Source of the DNA: Closterium sp. NIES-65
Lineage: Eukaryota; Streptophyta; Zygnematophyceae; Desmidiales; Closteriaceae
Direction of reading: 5' to 3'
NCBI GenBank assembly: GCA_948144175.1
Contig: CANXME010002283.1
Location: 1-64,000 of the forward strand
Length of the DNA: 64,000 bases
Within the stretch, counting starts at the first letter, position 1, and each line of letters starts with the position of its first letter. Below the pieces are notes generated by a model, which had not been told where the DNA came from, did no database searches, and saw only the letters and a list, made by a program, of their open reading frames with translations. The position numbers and the translations under genes were made by a program. Below, piece after piece: positions 1-9,589 of this stretch.

Positions 1-195
1 CGCCTGCTGCGCGCCTGCCGTCCGCGCCTGCCACGCCCGCCGAGGCGACTGCTGCCGCGCCTGCTGCGCCTGCCGTGCCAGTCGCGCCTGCCACGCTCGC
101 CTCCCGTCTCGCTCTTGTCCGCGTCCATCGCACGGTCGCGCCCTCCATTGCGCCCGTCGTTCTTGCGCCTGTCGTGTCCGCTGCGCCCTCATGTG
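1..195. repeat. GC-rich low-complexity repeat
   Basis: Imperfect repeats built on CGCCTGCC and CGCCTGCTG fill this stretch and abut integrase-coding sequence. The composition resembles the GC-rich leaders found between PBS and gag in the other copia copies here, so it is probably a leader remnant. It begins at the window edge and no boundary can be fixed. Confidence 0.5.
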
Positions 196-1580
196 TGTAT
201 GGCACTCTCCACTTGGACGTCTGGGGCCCCGCCCCTCGCCCTGGCCCTGAGTGAGAGAGTCTCTTTTGGTGGTCGTTGACGCTCTCCTACACCACAGTGT
301 TCCCCCTGGCGAAGAAGTCTGAGGTGACTCCTACGCTGATCCGGTGGTTGCTTACACTGCGGACACTTGTGATCGTCATGTCAGCTGTCTTCACTCCGAA
401 CGCGGGGGTGAGTTTCGCTTCCGGCATTCTCGCTGGATTCTGTCACGAGCAGGGCATCCGTCAGTCCTAGACGCTTCCAGAGTCCCCACAGTACAATGGG
501 GTTGCCGAGCGCCGTATAGGCTTGGTCATGGAGATCGCACGCACCTCTATGATCCACGCCCGTGCGCCCCATTTTCTGTGGCCCTACGCGGTTCGGTATG
601 CCGCTCACCAGCTGAACCTCTGGCCACGTGTCTCTCGGCCAGAGGCTTCACCGACCAGTCTTTGGACCGGGTCCCCTGGTGCTGCATCGCGTTTTTGTGT
701 CTGGGGCTGCTTGGCGCTTGTTCGTGACACCTCCGCGGATAGGCTCTCTCCTCGGGCCCTTCCCTGTATCTTCCTTGGTGTCCCTAAGGACTCCTTTGAC
801 TTCACCTTTTACCACCCTCCCCTTCACCGGTTCTTTGACTCCCGCGACGTTCGTTTTGTCAAGCCAGTGTCTACTACACCCGTACCCGTGGGTAGTCCGT
901 GTCGAGGTCTTTCGGTTCTCCTCCCCCTCTCTTCCTAACCCGCCCCCCCTCCTGCCCCTCCGGTACAGCCCGCCCCCCCTGGTCCAGCCCCGTCAGGTGT
1001 GTCACACGCTACCCCCCCCCCCCCCCCTTTAGGTGCCGTCCCCTTCTGCACAGTCCTCGTCACAGCCTACTGCAGACCGTGCGAGAGCAGGTGCTCGTGC
1101 CTTGGGGGTACTACCTCTGGAGGTGTTGGAGTTGGAGGTGAGACCGTGCCTGCACGAGGCCCTCGTGCTGGGGGTGCTGGAGTTGGAGCTGAGCCCGCGT
1201 CTGCAGGAGGTTCGAGTCTTCGGGGAGCTGGTGTTGGTCGAGCTGTCCATGGGGGTGCTACAACTGGGGGTGCGGGTGCACCTACTACGGGACGTGGAGA
1301 GTTTGGGACTTGCCGCGTTACTGTTGGTGGTGCTGGCTCTGGGGGTGGTGCGACTGGTGCTTTGGAGAGCAGTCCTGGGGTTACCACCGCCCCGGGAAAC
1401 TATTTCTCCCCCCAAACCCTACCCAACGCGGCACCAGGCCCATCTTCACCTTGCACGTTAGGAGCAGCTGAAGTTGGAGCGAGAGGGGCTAGAGTTGGAG
1501 CGGCAGCAGCTTGAGCTACAGGAGTTGGAGGACGGTAGCAGCAAGCAGCAAGCGCAGCAACCACAGCTGCAGGAGCAGTT
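196..1580 (+). mobile_element. Copia fragment: integrase core and hinge (fossil)
   Basis: Translations show the integrase start LHLDVWGPA (about 210-240), a SERGGEF integrase motif (about 395-415), and C-terminal integrase features such as PHFLWPYAVRYAAHQLNL (about 568-620). A proline-rich stretch and a Leu/Val/Ala/Gly repetitive hinge follow to about 1560. It is broken, with several breaks, and has neither LTR nor reverse transcriptase. By sequence it belongs with the short-LTR copia family of this window. It ends against an unrelated LTR near 1581. Confidence 0.75.
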
Positions 1581-1947
1581 TGTGAGAGTACGACGGCTTA
1601 TGCCAGCTATGCTTGCTTGCCTTTACTTTATTATGCTTTTTCTAGCATAGGATAATTATATGCATGCATGAATTGCTTGATTTCCTAGGCTAGGTGCTTT
1701 CCTATATTTTATTATAGTTATAACAACGAGCTAGGTTGCGTGCACCGAATTCTGGCTTTTCGGTTGACACCAAATTGCCTTCTACCGAATTCGGGAAGGA
1801 TATGTTAGGGACGCTTCGCGACCCTCAGAACCTTCGCGTAACACCTGGTTACTGGGCCTTGTGTCGAGCCTATATACAGCCTCGTGTTGTACTCTGGTCT
1901 CAATCAATTCACATTCTCTTTTCTGAGCTCGATCCTAGATCCTGACA
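1581..1947 (+). repeat. LTR of an unassigned LTR retrotransposon
   Basis: The right end is supported: the stretch ends in CCTGACA and a consensus primer-binding site follows within three bases. The left end is a guess, at TGTGAGAG where the copia hinge stops. A TATA-like CCTATATACAG at about 1867 fits a U3 promoter. The sequence is AT-richer than its neighbours and unlike the 130-bp LTRs of the dominant family. It could be a solo LTR plus leader or a truncated copy. Confidence 0.6.
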
Positions 1948-1949
1948 CT

Positions 1950-1961
1950 TGGTATCAGAGC
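1950..1961 (+). other. Primer-binding site, initiator-Met tRNA type
   Basis: TGGTATCAGAGC is the standard sequence complementary to the 3' end of plant initiator methionine tRNA. It lies directly after the putative LTR end. Confidence 0.8.
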
Positions 1962-2805
1962 CTGTTTGCACGCGCAGTTTTTCGACCGCTAAAACATAGC
2001 TTTTAAAAACCGCGGGGGCGACGACGGAAAGCGACGATTTCGGGTACGGTAAACCAGTTCCACGCTATTTTCTAACTTTCTCCTCAAACCGGTTTTCGAA
2101 CACTCCTCAGGTCTGGGGCGAAAACGTTGGAATTTCGACCGTCGGATCAATTTGAATCTCAACGACCCAAAGAATTTCGCCCCAAACAAGTTGGAATTTG
2201 AGCGTCGGATCGAATTTCTTTTCAACGGCCGAGATCAGACGCGAATTTCGACTGAAGGAGAATTACACGACCTACAGAATCAGCCCTCGTCATTTCTGCA
2301 GTCAACTCGATTCTCAGTAAGATGACCAGCGCCTAGAATTTGAATATTTTCGTCGCATATCTTCCTATAAATCGCCAAATGGAGGAAAATGGAGATAATT
2401 CCTGAACGAAAAATTACGGAGTTACACACCGGCCTGGACCAGACGCGAGCGGCACTCCAGCGAATAAAGGAGCTTCTCACAAACCAGTCGTTAGCCGCCA
2501 CGGCAGCAGCGAACGCAACGACGAATGCAGCAGCGACGTCAGCAGCAGCAGCAGCGGCGACACCGACACTTCACCCAGGAGCAGCAGCAGCAGCTACAGT
2601 GAATCTTGAGGCGGCACGTTCTCAGAATCAACAAGTTAGTTGGCTTAGAAGCCACGGCTAGAGTAACTTAGTAGCTTAGGTTTTAGGGTTGAAGGAGGTG
2701 TCGAGAAAGTTGAAGCAGGAATGAGTGACTATCACTAAGAAAGATGAGTACAAAATATAGTAAGGAGGAAGCATGGTGCACCACCTACAGCAAATTGGGA
2801 TGTGC
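1962..2805 (+). mobile_element. Leader and gag start of the unassigned LTR element
   Basis: This stretch follows the PBS and carries a 5' leader, then a short reading frame (2389-2661) beginning MEIIPERKITELHTGLDQ and running into an alanine-rich stretch. A charged helical start followed by low complexity would fit a gag N-terminus, but no capsid or zinc-knuckle motif is visible, so the family (copia or gypsy) is left open. From about 2662 to 2805 there is only unassigned sequence up to the next element. The remnant is truncated. Confidence 0.45.
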
Positions 2806-2931
2806 TGTCAGGAAAAACATGCTATAGTCTGTGTAGGCTGTAGTGGGGCAGTTCATATGGGGTACAACACTTTAGGGTTTGCCACTTGTACTCCCCTTTC
2901 TGCTCAATGCATTCATTCTCGTTTCTCATCA
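2806..2931 (+). repeat. E1 5' LTR (126 bp)
   Basis: Starts TGTCAGG, ends TCATCA and is followed directly by the PBS. It contains the family core GTAGGCTGTAGTGGGGCAG and a TTTAGGGTTT telo-box-like motif (about 2871-2880). Confidence 0.85.
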
Positions 2932-2959
2932 TGGTATCGAGCAGGTTCCTAGTGGGAAC
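2932..2959 (+). other. E1 PBS and adjoining hairpin
   Basis: TGGTATCGAGCAGG (2932-2945) is the primer-binding site. GTTCC (2945-2949) and GGAAC (2955-2959) can pair around a TAGTG loop. GGGCCCACC and a run of T follow, an arrangement repeated in E2, E4 and E6. Confidence 0.7.
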
Positions 2960-3024
2960 GCTACCTAGGGCCCACCACGATACTTTTTTTTTCCTGCCCG
3001 GAGCCCGCTTCACTCCTGCCCGAG

Positions 3025-3930
3025 TTGCGCTCTGTGTGCCCTCCCTACCTTCGAGCCGCCCTTAGTGGCCCCTCTCACGGCCCCTTTAGCCGCCCTTACG
3101 GCCCCTCGCGCCGCCCTCTACGGCCCCTCGCGCCGCCCTTACGGCCCCTTAAGGCCCCTCGCGTCGCCCTTACGGCCCTCGCGCGGCCCCTTTCGGCCCC
3201 TCGCGGCGCCCTTTCCGGCCCCTTACGACCCCGTCTAGGCCCCTTGCGGCCCCGCTACGGCCCGTTCTAGGCCCCTTACGGCCCCTCCGCAGCCCCGTCT
3301 AGGCCCCTTGCGGCCCCCGCTAAGGCCCCGTCTAGGCCCCTTACGGCCCCTCCGCAGCCCCGTCTAGGCCCCTTGCGGCCCCGCTACGGCCCCGTCTAGG
3401 CCCCTTACGGCCCCTCCGCGGCCACCGTCTAGGCCCCGCTACGGCCCCGTCTAGGCCCCTTACGGCCCCTCCGCGGCCCCGTCTAGGCCCCGCTACGGCC
3501 CCGTCTAGGCCCCTTACGGCCCCTCCGCGGCCCCGTCTAGGCCCCTTGCGGCCCCGTCGCCGCCACGTGCGGCCCCGTCGCCGTCACCAGCGGCCCCGTC
3601 GCCACCACCTGCGGCCCTGTCGCCGCCACCTGCGGCCACGCAGCCGCCACCTCCGGCCTCGCCGCCACCTACGGCCCCGTCTCCGTCACCTGCGGCCCCA
3701 TCGCCCTCCCCTAGCGGCCCTGTCACCGCTCAGCCGCCCAGCGACCGAGCCGCCGAGCAGCCCAGCAGCCGAGCCGCCCTGCCGCCGAGCCGCCCAGCCG
3801 CCGAGCCGCCCAGCAGCCGAGCCGCTCAGCAGCCGAGCCGCCCAGCAGCCGAGGCGCCCTGCCGCCGAGCCGCCGAGCCGCCCTACTATCGAGCCGCTGC
3901 TATTCCTACCGGTGCTCCCTGGCCCTCCTT
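3025..3930 (+). repeat. E1 leader GC-rich tandem repeats
   Basis: Short GGCCCC-based units (such as CGGCCCCGTCTAGG and CCCCTTACGGCCCCTCC) repeat to about 3540 and pass into Pro/Ala-type repeats (GCCGAGCCGCCCAGC). The stretch lies between PBS and gag start and is probably an untranslated leader. Reading frames across it are low-complexity. Confidence 0.75.
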
Positions 3931-3972
3931 CCTCGGACTGGTGAGCTCACTTCCTGCTAGGCCACTGCAGTC

Positions 3973-4620
3973 ATGGCTACCCCCAGTGTCCTTACTTTTA
4001 ATGCTGAGGGCCGTGCCGTTGACTTTGGGGTCTTGGTCGATGACCTCCAGCTGTTTCTCCAGTGCGATAGGGCAGACGGACTCTCTCTGTTCGATCTCAC
4101 CTCTAGTGTCTCTCCTGCCCCGACTGCCACTGCTGACAGCACTGTTCGCTCACAGTGGGCCACACGCGATGCTGCTGCTCGCCTTGCTGTGCGTCGCCAC
4201 TTACCGACCACTGAGCGTGCACACTTAAGCCAGTACAAGAGTGCTCAGACCTTGTACGACGCTGTAGTTGCACGCTACTCTTCCCCTGCCACTGCTGCAC
4301 TGAGCCGCCTCATGCTACCGTACCTCTTCCCTGACCTTGCTACCTTTCCCACAGTCGATGACCTCATTACGCACCTCCGCACTAGTGACACTCGATACCG
4401 CGCAGCGCTTCCTGCTGAGTTCTGCACCAAGAACCCCCCCCCCCCCCCCCCATGTACATCACCCTCTACTACATAGTCACCCGGCTCCCTGACTCTCTTC
4501 GCGTAGTCAGGGACCACTTCCTCTCAGTTTGCCCCACCACTCTCACCGTTGACCTCCTCGAGAAGGGCCTCCTAGCAGCAGAGAAGAGCATAGTCGCTGT
4601 AGGAGCCTCTCGCTCTCAGG
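3973..4620 (+). pseudogene. gag: E1 gag, N-terminal part
   Basis: The start ATG sits in the family context GTCATGGCTACCCCC, and the product begins MATPSVLTFNAEGRAVDFG. This is the UBN2/copia-type gag, which forms the particle shell around the RNA. The conserved block RYSSPATAALSRLMLPYLFP is present. A C homopolymer lies before ATGTACATCACC at about 4434-4451. Shortened relative to other copies and broken. Confidence 0.8.
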
Positions 4621-4639
4621 TACTACGTCGGCTCAGGCC

Positions 4640-6120
4640 TTACACACCTTCACCCTTGACTCAGGTGCGTCCCGCTCCTTCTTTCGAGACTGCACCACTC
4701 TTACACCGCTCAGTCGGCCGGTTGCAGTCTCCCTGGCGGACCCCTCTAGGGGTCCTGTCCTTGCTAGATTCTCCACTGTCTTACCGTGCCCGGCAGCCCC
4801 CTTTGGCACCCTGTCAGGTCTCTACCTCCCCTCGTTCTCTACGAACTTGGTGAGTGGAGCGGACCTACAGGATAGGGGGGTTGACCAGTTCACTCCTGCG
4901 AGCCAGCGGGTGACCCACTGCACGTGTGCTCGGATAGGCCGACACTTGGCCACGTTCACCCGTCGGCCAGGGTCGAGCCTGTACACCCTTACTACTGAGT
5001 CTCCTCCAGCTGCTGAGACTGGCCTGGTGGCTGCGTCGAGTCAGATGTTTGCTGCTGCGTCCAGGTCTGGTCCTGAGTCTGCTCCCTGCTCGTGTCGTCT
5101 ACTGTCCCACCAGACTCTCCTTTGGTACCACCGCCTTGGTCACCCCTCCCTGCCTCATCTCCGAGGCATGGCCTCCCGTGTCCTTGTCTCTGGTCTCCCT
5201 CGGTCTCTCCCTCCCCTACCTCTGGGGCCTGGCCCTACCTGCGTCCCCTGCGTCGAGGGGCGACAGCGCGCCGCCCCTCACTCCTCCGAGTTTCCTCCGA
5301 CAGAGGCTCCGCTGCAGACTCTCCACATGGACGTGTGGGGCCCCGCCCGCGTTAGTGGGCAGGGGCGCGAGCGGTACTTCCTGCTGGTGGTTGACGACTA
5401 CTCGCGTTACACCACCTTCTTCCCCTTGCGCAGCAAGGGTGATGTCACTGAGGTGTTGATCGATTGGATCCGCGCAGCTCGTCTCCAGCTCAGGGAGAGT
5501 TTCGGCTCGGACTTTCTTGTTCTGCGTCTGCACTCGGACAGAGGTAGGGAGTTTCCTCTGCCCGTCTGGGAGCTTTCTGTCGTGCGGAGGGCATCCGCCA
5601 GACCTTCACGCTTCCGACCTCTCCAGAGCAAAATGGGATTGCTGAGCGTTGCATTGGCATGGTCATGGACGTCGCTCGTACGTCCATGATGCATGCGGCT
5701 GCCCCCCATTTTCTGTGGCCGTTTGCGGTTCAGTACGCAGCACATCAGCTCAACCTTCAGCCCCGGGTCTCCTTGCCAGAGACCTCCCCCGCCTTGCGGT
5801 GGACCGGGAAGGTTGGCGATGCGTATGCGTTTTGGGTCTGGGGATCTCGGGCGTTTGTCCGCGACTTGTCTGCGGACAAGCTGTCCCCCCGTGCTGTTCC
5901 CTGCGTCTTCCTTGGCTTCCCCCCTAAACCCTAAACCCTAAACCGTAAACCATGGGTGGCAGTTTTTACCACCCCACCTCGCGCCGTGTTCTGTCCTCCC
6001 AGGACGTCACCTTTGACGAGTCAGTGCCTTACTACCGTCTCTTCCCCTACCGCACTGCACCCCTCCCCCCCCCGCCGCTCTTCCTTGCGCCAGGTCCTCC
6101 CCCGGTAGACCCCCTCCCCC
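4640..6120 (+). pseudogene. pol: E1 protease, GAG-pre-integrase and integrase
   Basis: A protease-like part (about 4640-4860) is followed by the HHCC zinc-binding region containing YHRLGHPS and CVPC (about 5120-5260). The integrase catalytic core follows, with HMDVWGPA, LLVVDDYSRY and LHSDRG (about 5320-5560). The C-terminal part near 5960-6060 contains FYHPTSRRVLSSQDVTFDES. It would insert the DNA copy into the genome. Broken in several places. Confidence 0.8.
5922..5951 (+). repeat. Interstitial telomere-type repeat (CCCTAAA)n
   Basis: Three perfect CCCTAAA units (5922-5942) and one variant CCGTAAA lie inside the copia integrase region. E12 has no such repeat at the equivalent position. 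CCCTAAA/TTTAGGG is the Arabidopsis-type telomere unit. Being internal and flanked by element sequence, it is not a chromosome end. Confidence 0.85.
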
Positions 6121-6189
6121 CTCAGGGTCCTGCCCCGTCAGGTGTGTCCCAGGTAGACGCAGTCGAGCCTGTCGAGGTAGCTGTTGACT

Positions 6190-6890
6190 CTGGTGCTGCT
6201 AGAGGTGCTGAGCCTGCGGGTGCCGGGTCTGGGGTGCTGAGACTGGGGGTGCTGAGAGTGGGGGTGCTGAGTTTGGGGGTGCTGAGTCTGGGGGTGTTGG
6301 GCCTGGGGGTGCTGGGTCTGGGGGTGCGGAGCCTGGGGGTGCGGAGCCTGGGGGCGCTGGGTCTGCTCGTGTGGCCGCCGGCGGTGCTTCGTCGAGGCGG
6401 GAGCCGCTCTCTCCACAGGAGCTGCGCGAGTGGTTTGTTCGCCGCTGGGGACGTGCTGCTGGAGCTGGAGGTGCTCCTGTTGCTGCTGGTCCCGAAGGTG
6501 CTCGTACTGGCGGTCCTGGAGCTGCTGGGGCCACTGGAGTTGGTCCTGCTGGAGCTGCTGGCGGTGCTGGTGCTGCAGGAGCTGGAGCTGCTAGGGGTGT
6601 TGGCGCTAGTGTTTCTACTAGCACTGGTGCGTCTGGGGGTGCTGCTGAGGCTGCTAGAGCTGGAGCTGGAGCTATTGGGGGTGTTGGCGCTGGCAGTACT
6701 GCTGGCGCTAGTGCTTCTGAGGGTGCTGGAGTTGGTGCTGTTGGAGCTGGAGGTGCTGCTGGCGCTGGTGCTGCCGCTGAGGGTACTTGTGCTGTCCTTG
6801 CTGGTTCTGGAGGCGCTGCGCGGCCGAGGCCATACTTCGTTTCGCTCCTTGAGCAGGTTCTTGGTCTCCCGCCCTCTACTGGTCCTGCTC
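6190..6890 (+). repeat. E1 hinge: pentapeptide and Ala/Gly-rich repeat
   Basis: A 15-bp unit of the type GGTGCTGAGCCTGGG (about 6205-6360) reads as Ala-Glu-Pro/Ser-Gly-Gly in the pol frame. An Ala/Gly-rich GAGAAG-type stretch follows to about 6820. Other frames give leucine- or alanine-rich shadow proteins. The hinge links integrase and reverse transcriptase in this family. Confidence 0.7.
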
Positions 6891-7543
6891 CTCCCTTAGA
6901 GTGTCCACAACCTGTCCAGTCCCAGTCACAATTACAGCCCGCCTGACCTGCTCCTTCTCCCTACACTGGTCCTACTGGAGGTCTTGCTAAGCGTCGTGAG
7001 CCTGCGTCTCGTCCTGCGTCGCCTGTTCGTGCTGCTCGCACTAGTCGTCGTACTACGCGTCCGCGTCCTCCTGCGGTCCCCGGCACACACCAGATGGCGC
7101 TGCGTCCTTCTACTGCTCCTCTGCGTGTCCCGTTACCGTCTCCTCCAGAGTCCTCTCTTCCTACTCTTGCTGACCCAGAGTCTGACTCTCTTCGTGCTGC
7201 TAGTCCTTCTATCATGCGTCTTCTGGCTACTGTTATCACCGACCCTTCCTTTGAGTCCACTGCTGCGTCTGCCCTAGCTGCTAGCTGTCGTCTAGACTAC
7301 GTTGCTAGTTTCGTTGCTGAGTCTGAGTCTGTCTGTCCTCCGTCCGTCGGGGGTGAGTGTGCTCTTAGCATGGACGTCCTTGAGGACAGGCAAGAGGAAT
7401 TCCAGTGCTTTGCTGCTGCTTTGCCCCATCTCATGTCCACGCTGATTGCCCCTGAGGGAGACCCGGATGCACCAGACATCCTGACTCCTCGATCGTACGC
7501 TGAGGCGATCGAGGGTCCCTAGTCCTCTCAGTGGCAGTCGACC

Positions 7544-9058
7544 ATGGACGCAGAGATGGCTTCCTGGAAGTCCACAGGCACCTACGTTGACGAGGTTCCC
7601 CCACCTGGGGCGAACATCGTCAGTGGCATGTGGATCTTCAGGGTGAAGCGGGCGCCCGGTTCTCCGCCTGTATTCAAGGCGCGTTACGTGGCTCGAGGCT
7701 TCAGTCAGCGGCAGGGAGTTGACTACTTTCAGAAATTCTCTCCCACCCCGAAGATGACCACTCTTCAGGTGCTGCTGCACATAGCCGCTCAGCGCGACTA
7801 CGAGCTCCACTCTCTTGACTTCAGCACAGCGTTCCTGCAGGGCAGCCTGCACGAGGAGATCTGGCTGCGCCGCCCACCTGGCTTCACTGGGTCATTTCCT
7901 CCTGGTACCCAGTGGAGCCTCCGCCAAACAGTGTACGGTCTCCGCCAGGCGCCCCTTGAGTGGCACGACACACTGAGGACTACACTTGCGGCTCTTGGGT
8001 TTGCTCCTTCTACTGTCGACCCGTCGCTGTTTCTGCGCACCGACACCTCTTTGCCGCCGTTCTACATCCTCGTGTACGTCGACGACTTGGTCTTTGCCAC
8101 TGCTGACACTGCTGGACTCGCCCACATGAAGTCCGAGCTGCAGAAGAGACACACGTGCACAGACCTGGGTGAACTGCGCAGCTACCTTGGCTTGCAGATC
8201 ACCCGGGACAGAGCACAGCGCACCATTACCCTGACTCAGTCACACATGGTGCAGCAGGTCCTTCAGCGCTTCGGCTTCACGTACTCCTCGCCTCAGGCCA
8301 CTCCTCTGTCTACTCGCCACTCGCTCTCAGCTCTGCCTTCGGATGAGTCCGTAGAGCCGAGTGGCCCGTACCCAGAGCTTCTTGGCTGCCTCATGTACCT
8401 GATGACCTGCACACGACCTAACCTTGCATACCATCTTAGCATCTTGGCACGCTATGTTGCTCCTGGGAGACACCGACCAGAGTACATGGCTGCAACGAAG
8501 AGGGTGTTGCGCTACGTGTGCAGTACGTCGGGCATGGGGCTAGTGCTTGGAGGGCGGCGTCGAGTGGTCCTCACAGGTCACGCATACGCTTCTTGGGCTG
8601 ACGACCAGGCCCTGCAGCAGTCGTCACAGGGTTACACCTTCAGCCTTGGCTCCGGCTCTGTTTCGTGGCGGTCTACCCGCTCGTCTTCTGTTCTCAGCTC
8701 CAGCTGTGAGGCTGAGATCTACGCAGGGGCCATGGCTGCACAGGAGCTACGCTGGCTCACCTACCTGCTGACTGACCTAGGAGAGCCGCCTCGTTCTCCT
8801 CCAAATCTGTACGTAGACAACAAGGCCATGCTGGCCTTGTGTCGGGAGCACAGACTGGAGCATAGAACGAAGCACATTGCACTCCGCTACTTCCTGGCTC
8901 GTGAGCTGCAGCAGCGTGGTCAGCTCCGCCTCACCTACGTGGCCTCTGAGGCCAACACTGCTGATATCTTCACCAAGGCCCTTCCGCCTTGTGATCATCA
9001 GCGCTTCTGTACTGTGCTAGGTCTTGTGCCTACTTGGCCTCACTTGCTCACTTCTTGA
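7544..9058 (+). CDS. pol: E1 reverse transcriptase and RNase H (long open frame)
   Basis: The part of E1 that copies RNA into DNA and removes the RNA strand. The RVT_2 domain starts at MDAEMASWKSTGTYVDEVPP and contains the catalytic YVDDLVFATAD motif near residue 180. The RNase H half carries SSSCEAEIYAGAMAAQELRW and YVDNKAM, and ends with ADIFTKALPPCDHQRF. About 504 residues is the expected size for copia RT/RH. In a living copia element it would be translated as part of a polyprotein, so this start is not a real initiation site. Confidence 0.88.
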   Translation: MDAEMASWKSTGTYVDEVPPPGANIVSGMWIFRVKRAPGSPPVFKARYVARGFSQRQGVDYFQKFSPTPKMTTLQVLLHIAAQRDYELHSLDFSTAFLQGSLHEEIWLRRPPGFTGSFPPGTQWSLRQTVYGLRQAPLEWHDTLRTTLAALGFAPSTVDPSLFLRTDTSLPPFYILVYVDDLVFATADTAGLAHMKSELQKRHTCTDLGELRSYLGLQITRDRAQRTITLTQSHMVQQVLQRFGFTYSSPQATPLSTRHSLSALPSDESVEPSGPYPELLGCLMYLMTCTRPNLAYHLSILARYVAPGRHRPEYMAATKRVLRYVCSTSGMGLVLGGRRRVVLTGHAYASWADDQALQQSSQGYTFSLGSGSVSWRSTRSSSVLSSSCEAEIYAGAMAAQELRWLTYLLTDLGEPPRSPPNLYVDNKAMLALCREHRLEHRTKHIALRYFLARELQQRGQLRLTYVASEANTADIFTKALPPCDHQRFCTVLGLVPTWPHLLTS

Positions 9059-9245
9059 CCTTGCTTGTACTGTCCTCTTTCTGTACCTCACTTGCTTGTT
9101 TACCTTTATATATATGATCCTGCATGTGAACTGGCCTTGTGGCCTTGCTCTTGTGCTCGGACTGTGTGGTGATGTTGTGATCCACCCTGAGCTTGCTTTG
9201 CTTCGCTTGACTGGTCTTGTGACCCCTTGTTCTCCCCCACTCTGC

Positions 9246-9332
9246 CTATGGGGGTGTGTCAGGCATATATGCTATAGTCTGTGTAGGCTGTAGTGGGGCA
9301 ATTCATATGGGGTACAGCACTTTAGGGTTTGC
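9246..9332 (+). repeat. E1 polypurine tract and interrupted 3' LTR
   Basis: CTATGGGGGTG (9246-9256) is the family polypurine tract, repeated before the 3' LTRs of E4, E5 and E6. The LTR starts TGTCAGGCATATATG at 9257 and matches the E1 5' LTR until the E2 LTR begins at 9333. Confidence 0.8.
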
Positions 9333-9454
9333 TGTCAAATTATAATGTTGTCTAGGCTTTAGTGGGGTAGCCCATATGGGGTACACATTTCTAGGGTTGC
9401 ATATTTGTATCACTTTAATTCCGTAGTCATTTCATTCTCGTTCTAATTTCCTCA
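9333..9454 (+). repeat. E2 5' LTR (122 bp)
   Basis: Starts TGTCAAATT, ends TTTCCTCA and is followed by the PBS TGGTATCGAGCAGG. It has the family core AGTGGGGTAGCCCATATGGGG and a TAGGGTT motif. Confidence 0.85.
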
Positions 9455-9483
9455 TGGTATCGAGCAGGTTCCCCCGTGGGAAC
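9455..9483 (+). other. E2 PBS and hairpin
   Basis: PBS at 9455-9468. GTTCCC (9468-9473) pairs perfectly with GGGAAC (9478-9483) around CCGT. TAGGGCCCACC and a T tract follow at about 9490-9520. Confidence 0.72.
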
Positions 9484-9589
9484 TGTGCCTAGGGCCCACC
9501 ACATCGAGTTTTTTTTTTTCCTGCCCGAAGCGCACTCAGCTCGAGTTGCGCTCTGGGCTCTCACTTCGTCGAGCTGCCCTAGCGGCCCC

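Larger units (their letters stand above)
2806..9332 (+). mobile_element. E1: short-LTR copia retrotransposon, near full length (fossil)
   Basis: Order: 5' LTR 2806-2931, PBS 2932, GC-rich leader to about 3930, gag from 3973, protease and integrase about 4640-6120, repetitive hinge about 6120-7100, reverse transcriptase/RNase H about 7400-9058, polypurine tract 9246-9256, start of the 3' LTR at 9257. The domain order PR-IN-RT-RH is diagnostic of copia. The 3' LTR is interrupted at 9333 by the LTR of E2. It is broken, with roughly eight to ten breaks, although the RT/RNase H reading frame is still long and open. Confidence 0.88.

Noticed and set aside
5922-5951. A real chromosome end or telomere junction
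   Set aside because: Only about 30 bp of repeat, with E1 sequence continuing on both sides.
6371-6946. Long Ala/Gly- or Leu-rich open frames over the hinge (also around 13516-14571, 22503-23336, 28095-28871, 62671-63387)
   Set aside because: These are alternative frames of the 15-bp and related repeats. Only one frame per element connects with pol motifs, so the others are shadows of low-complexity DNA.
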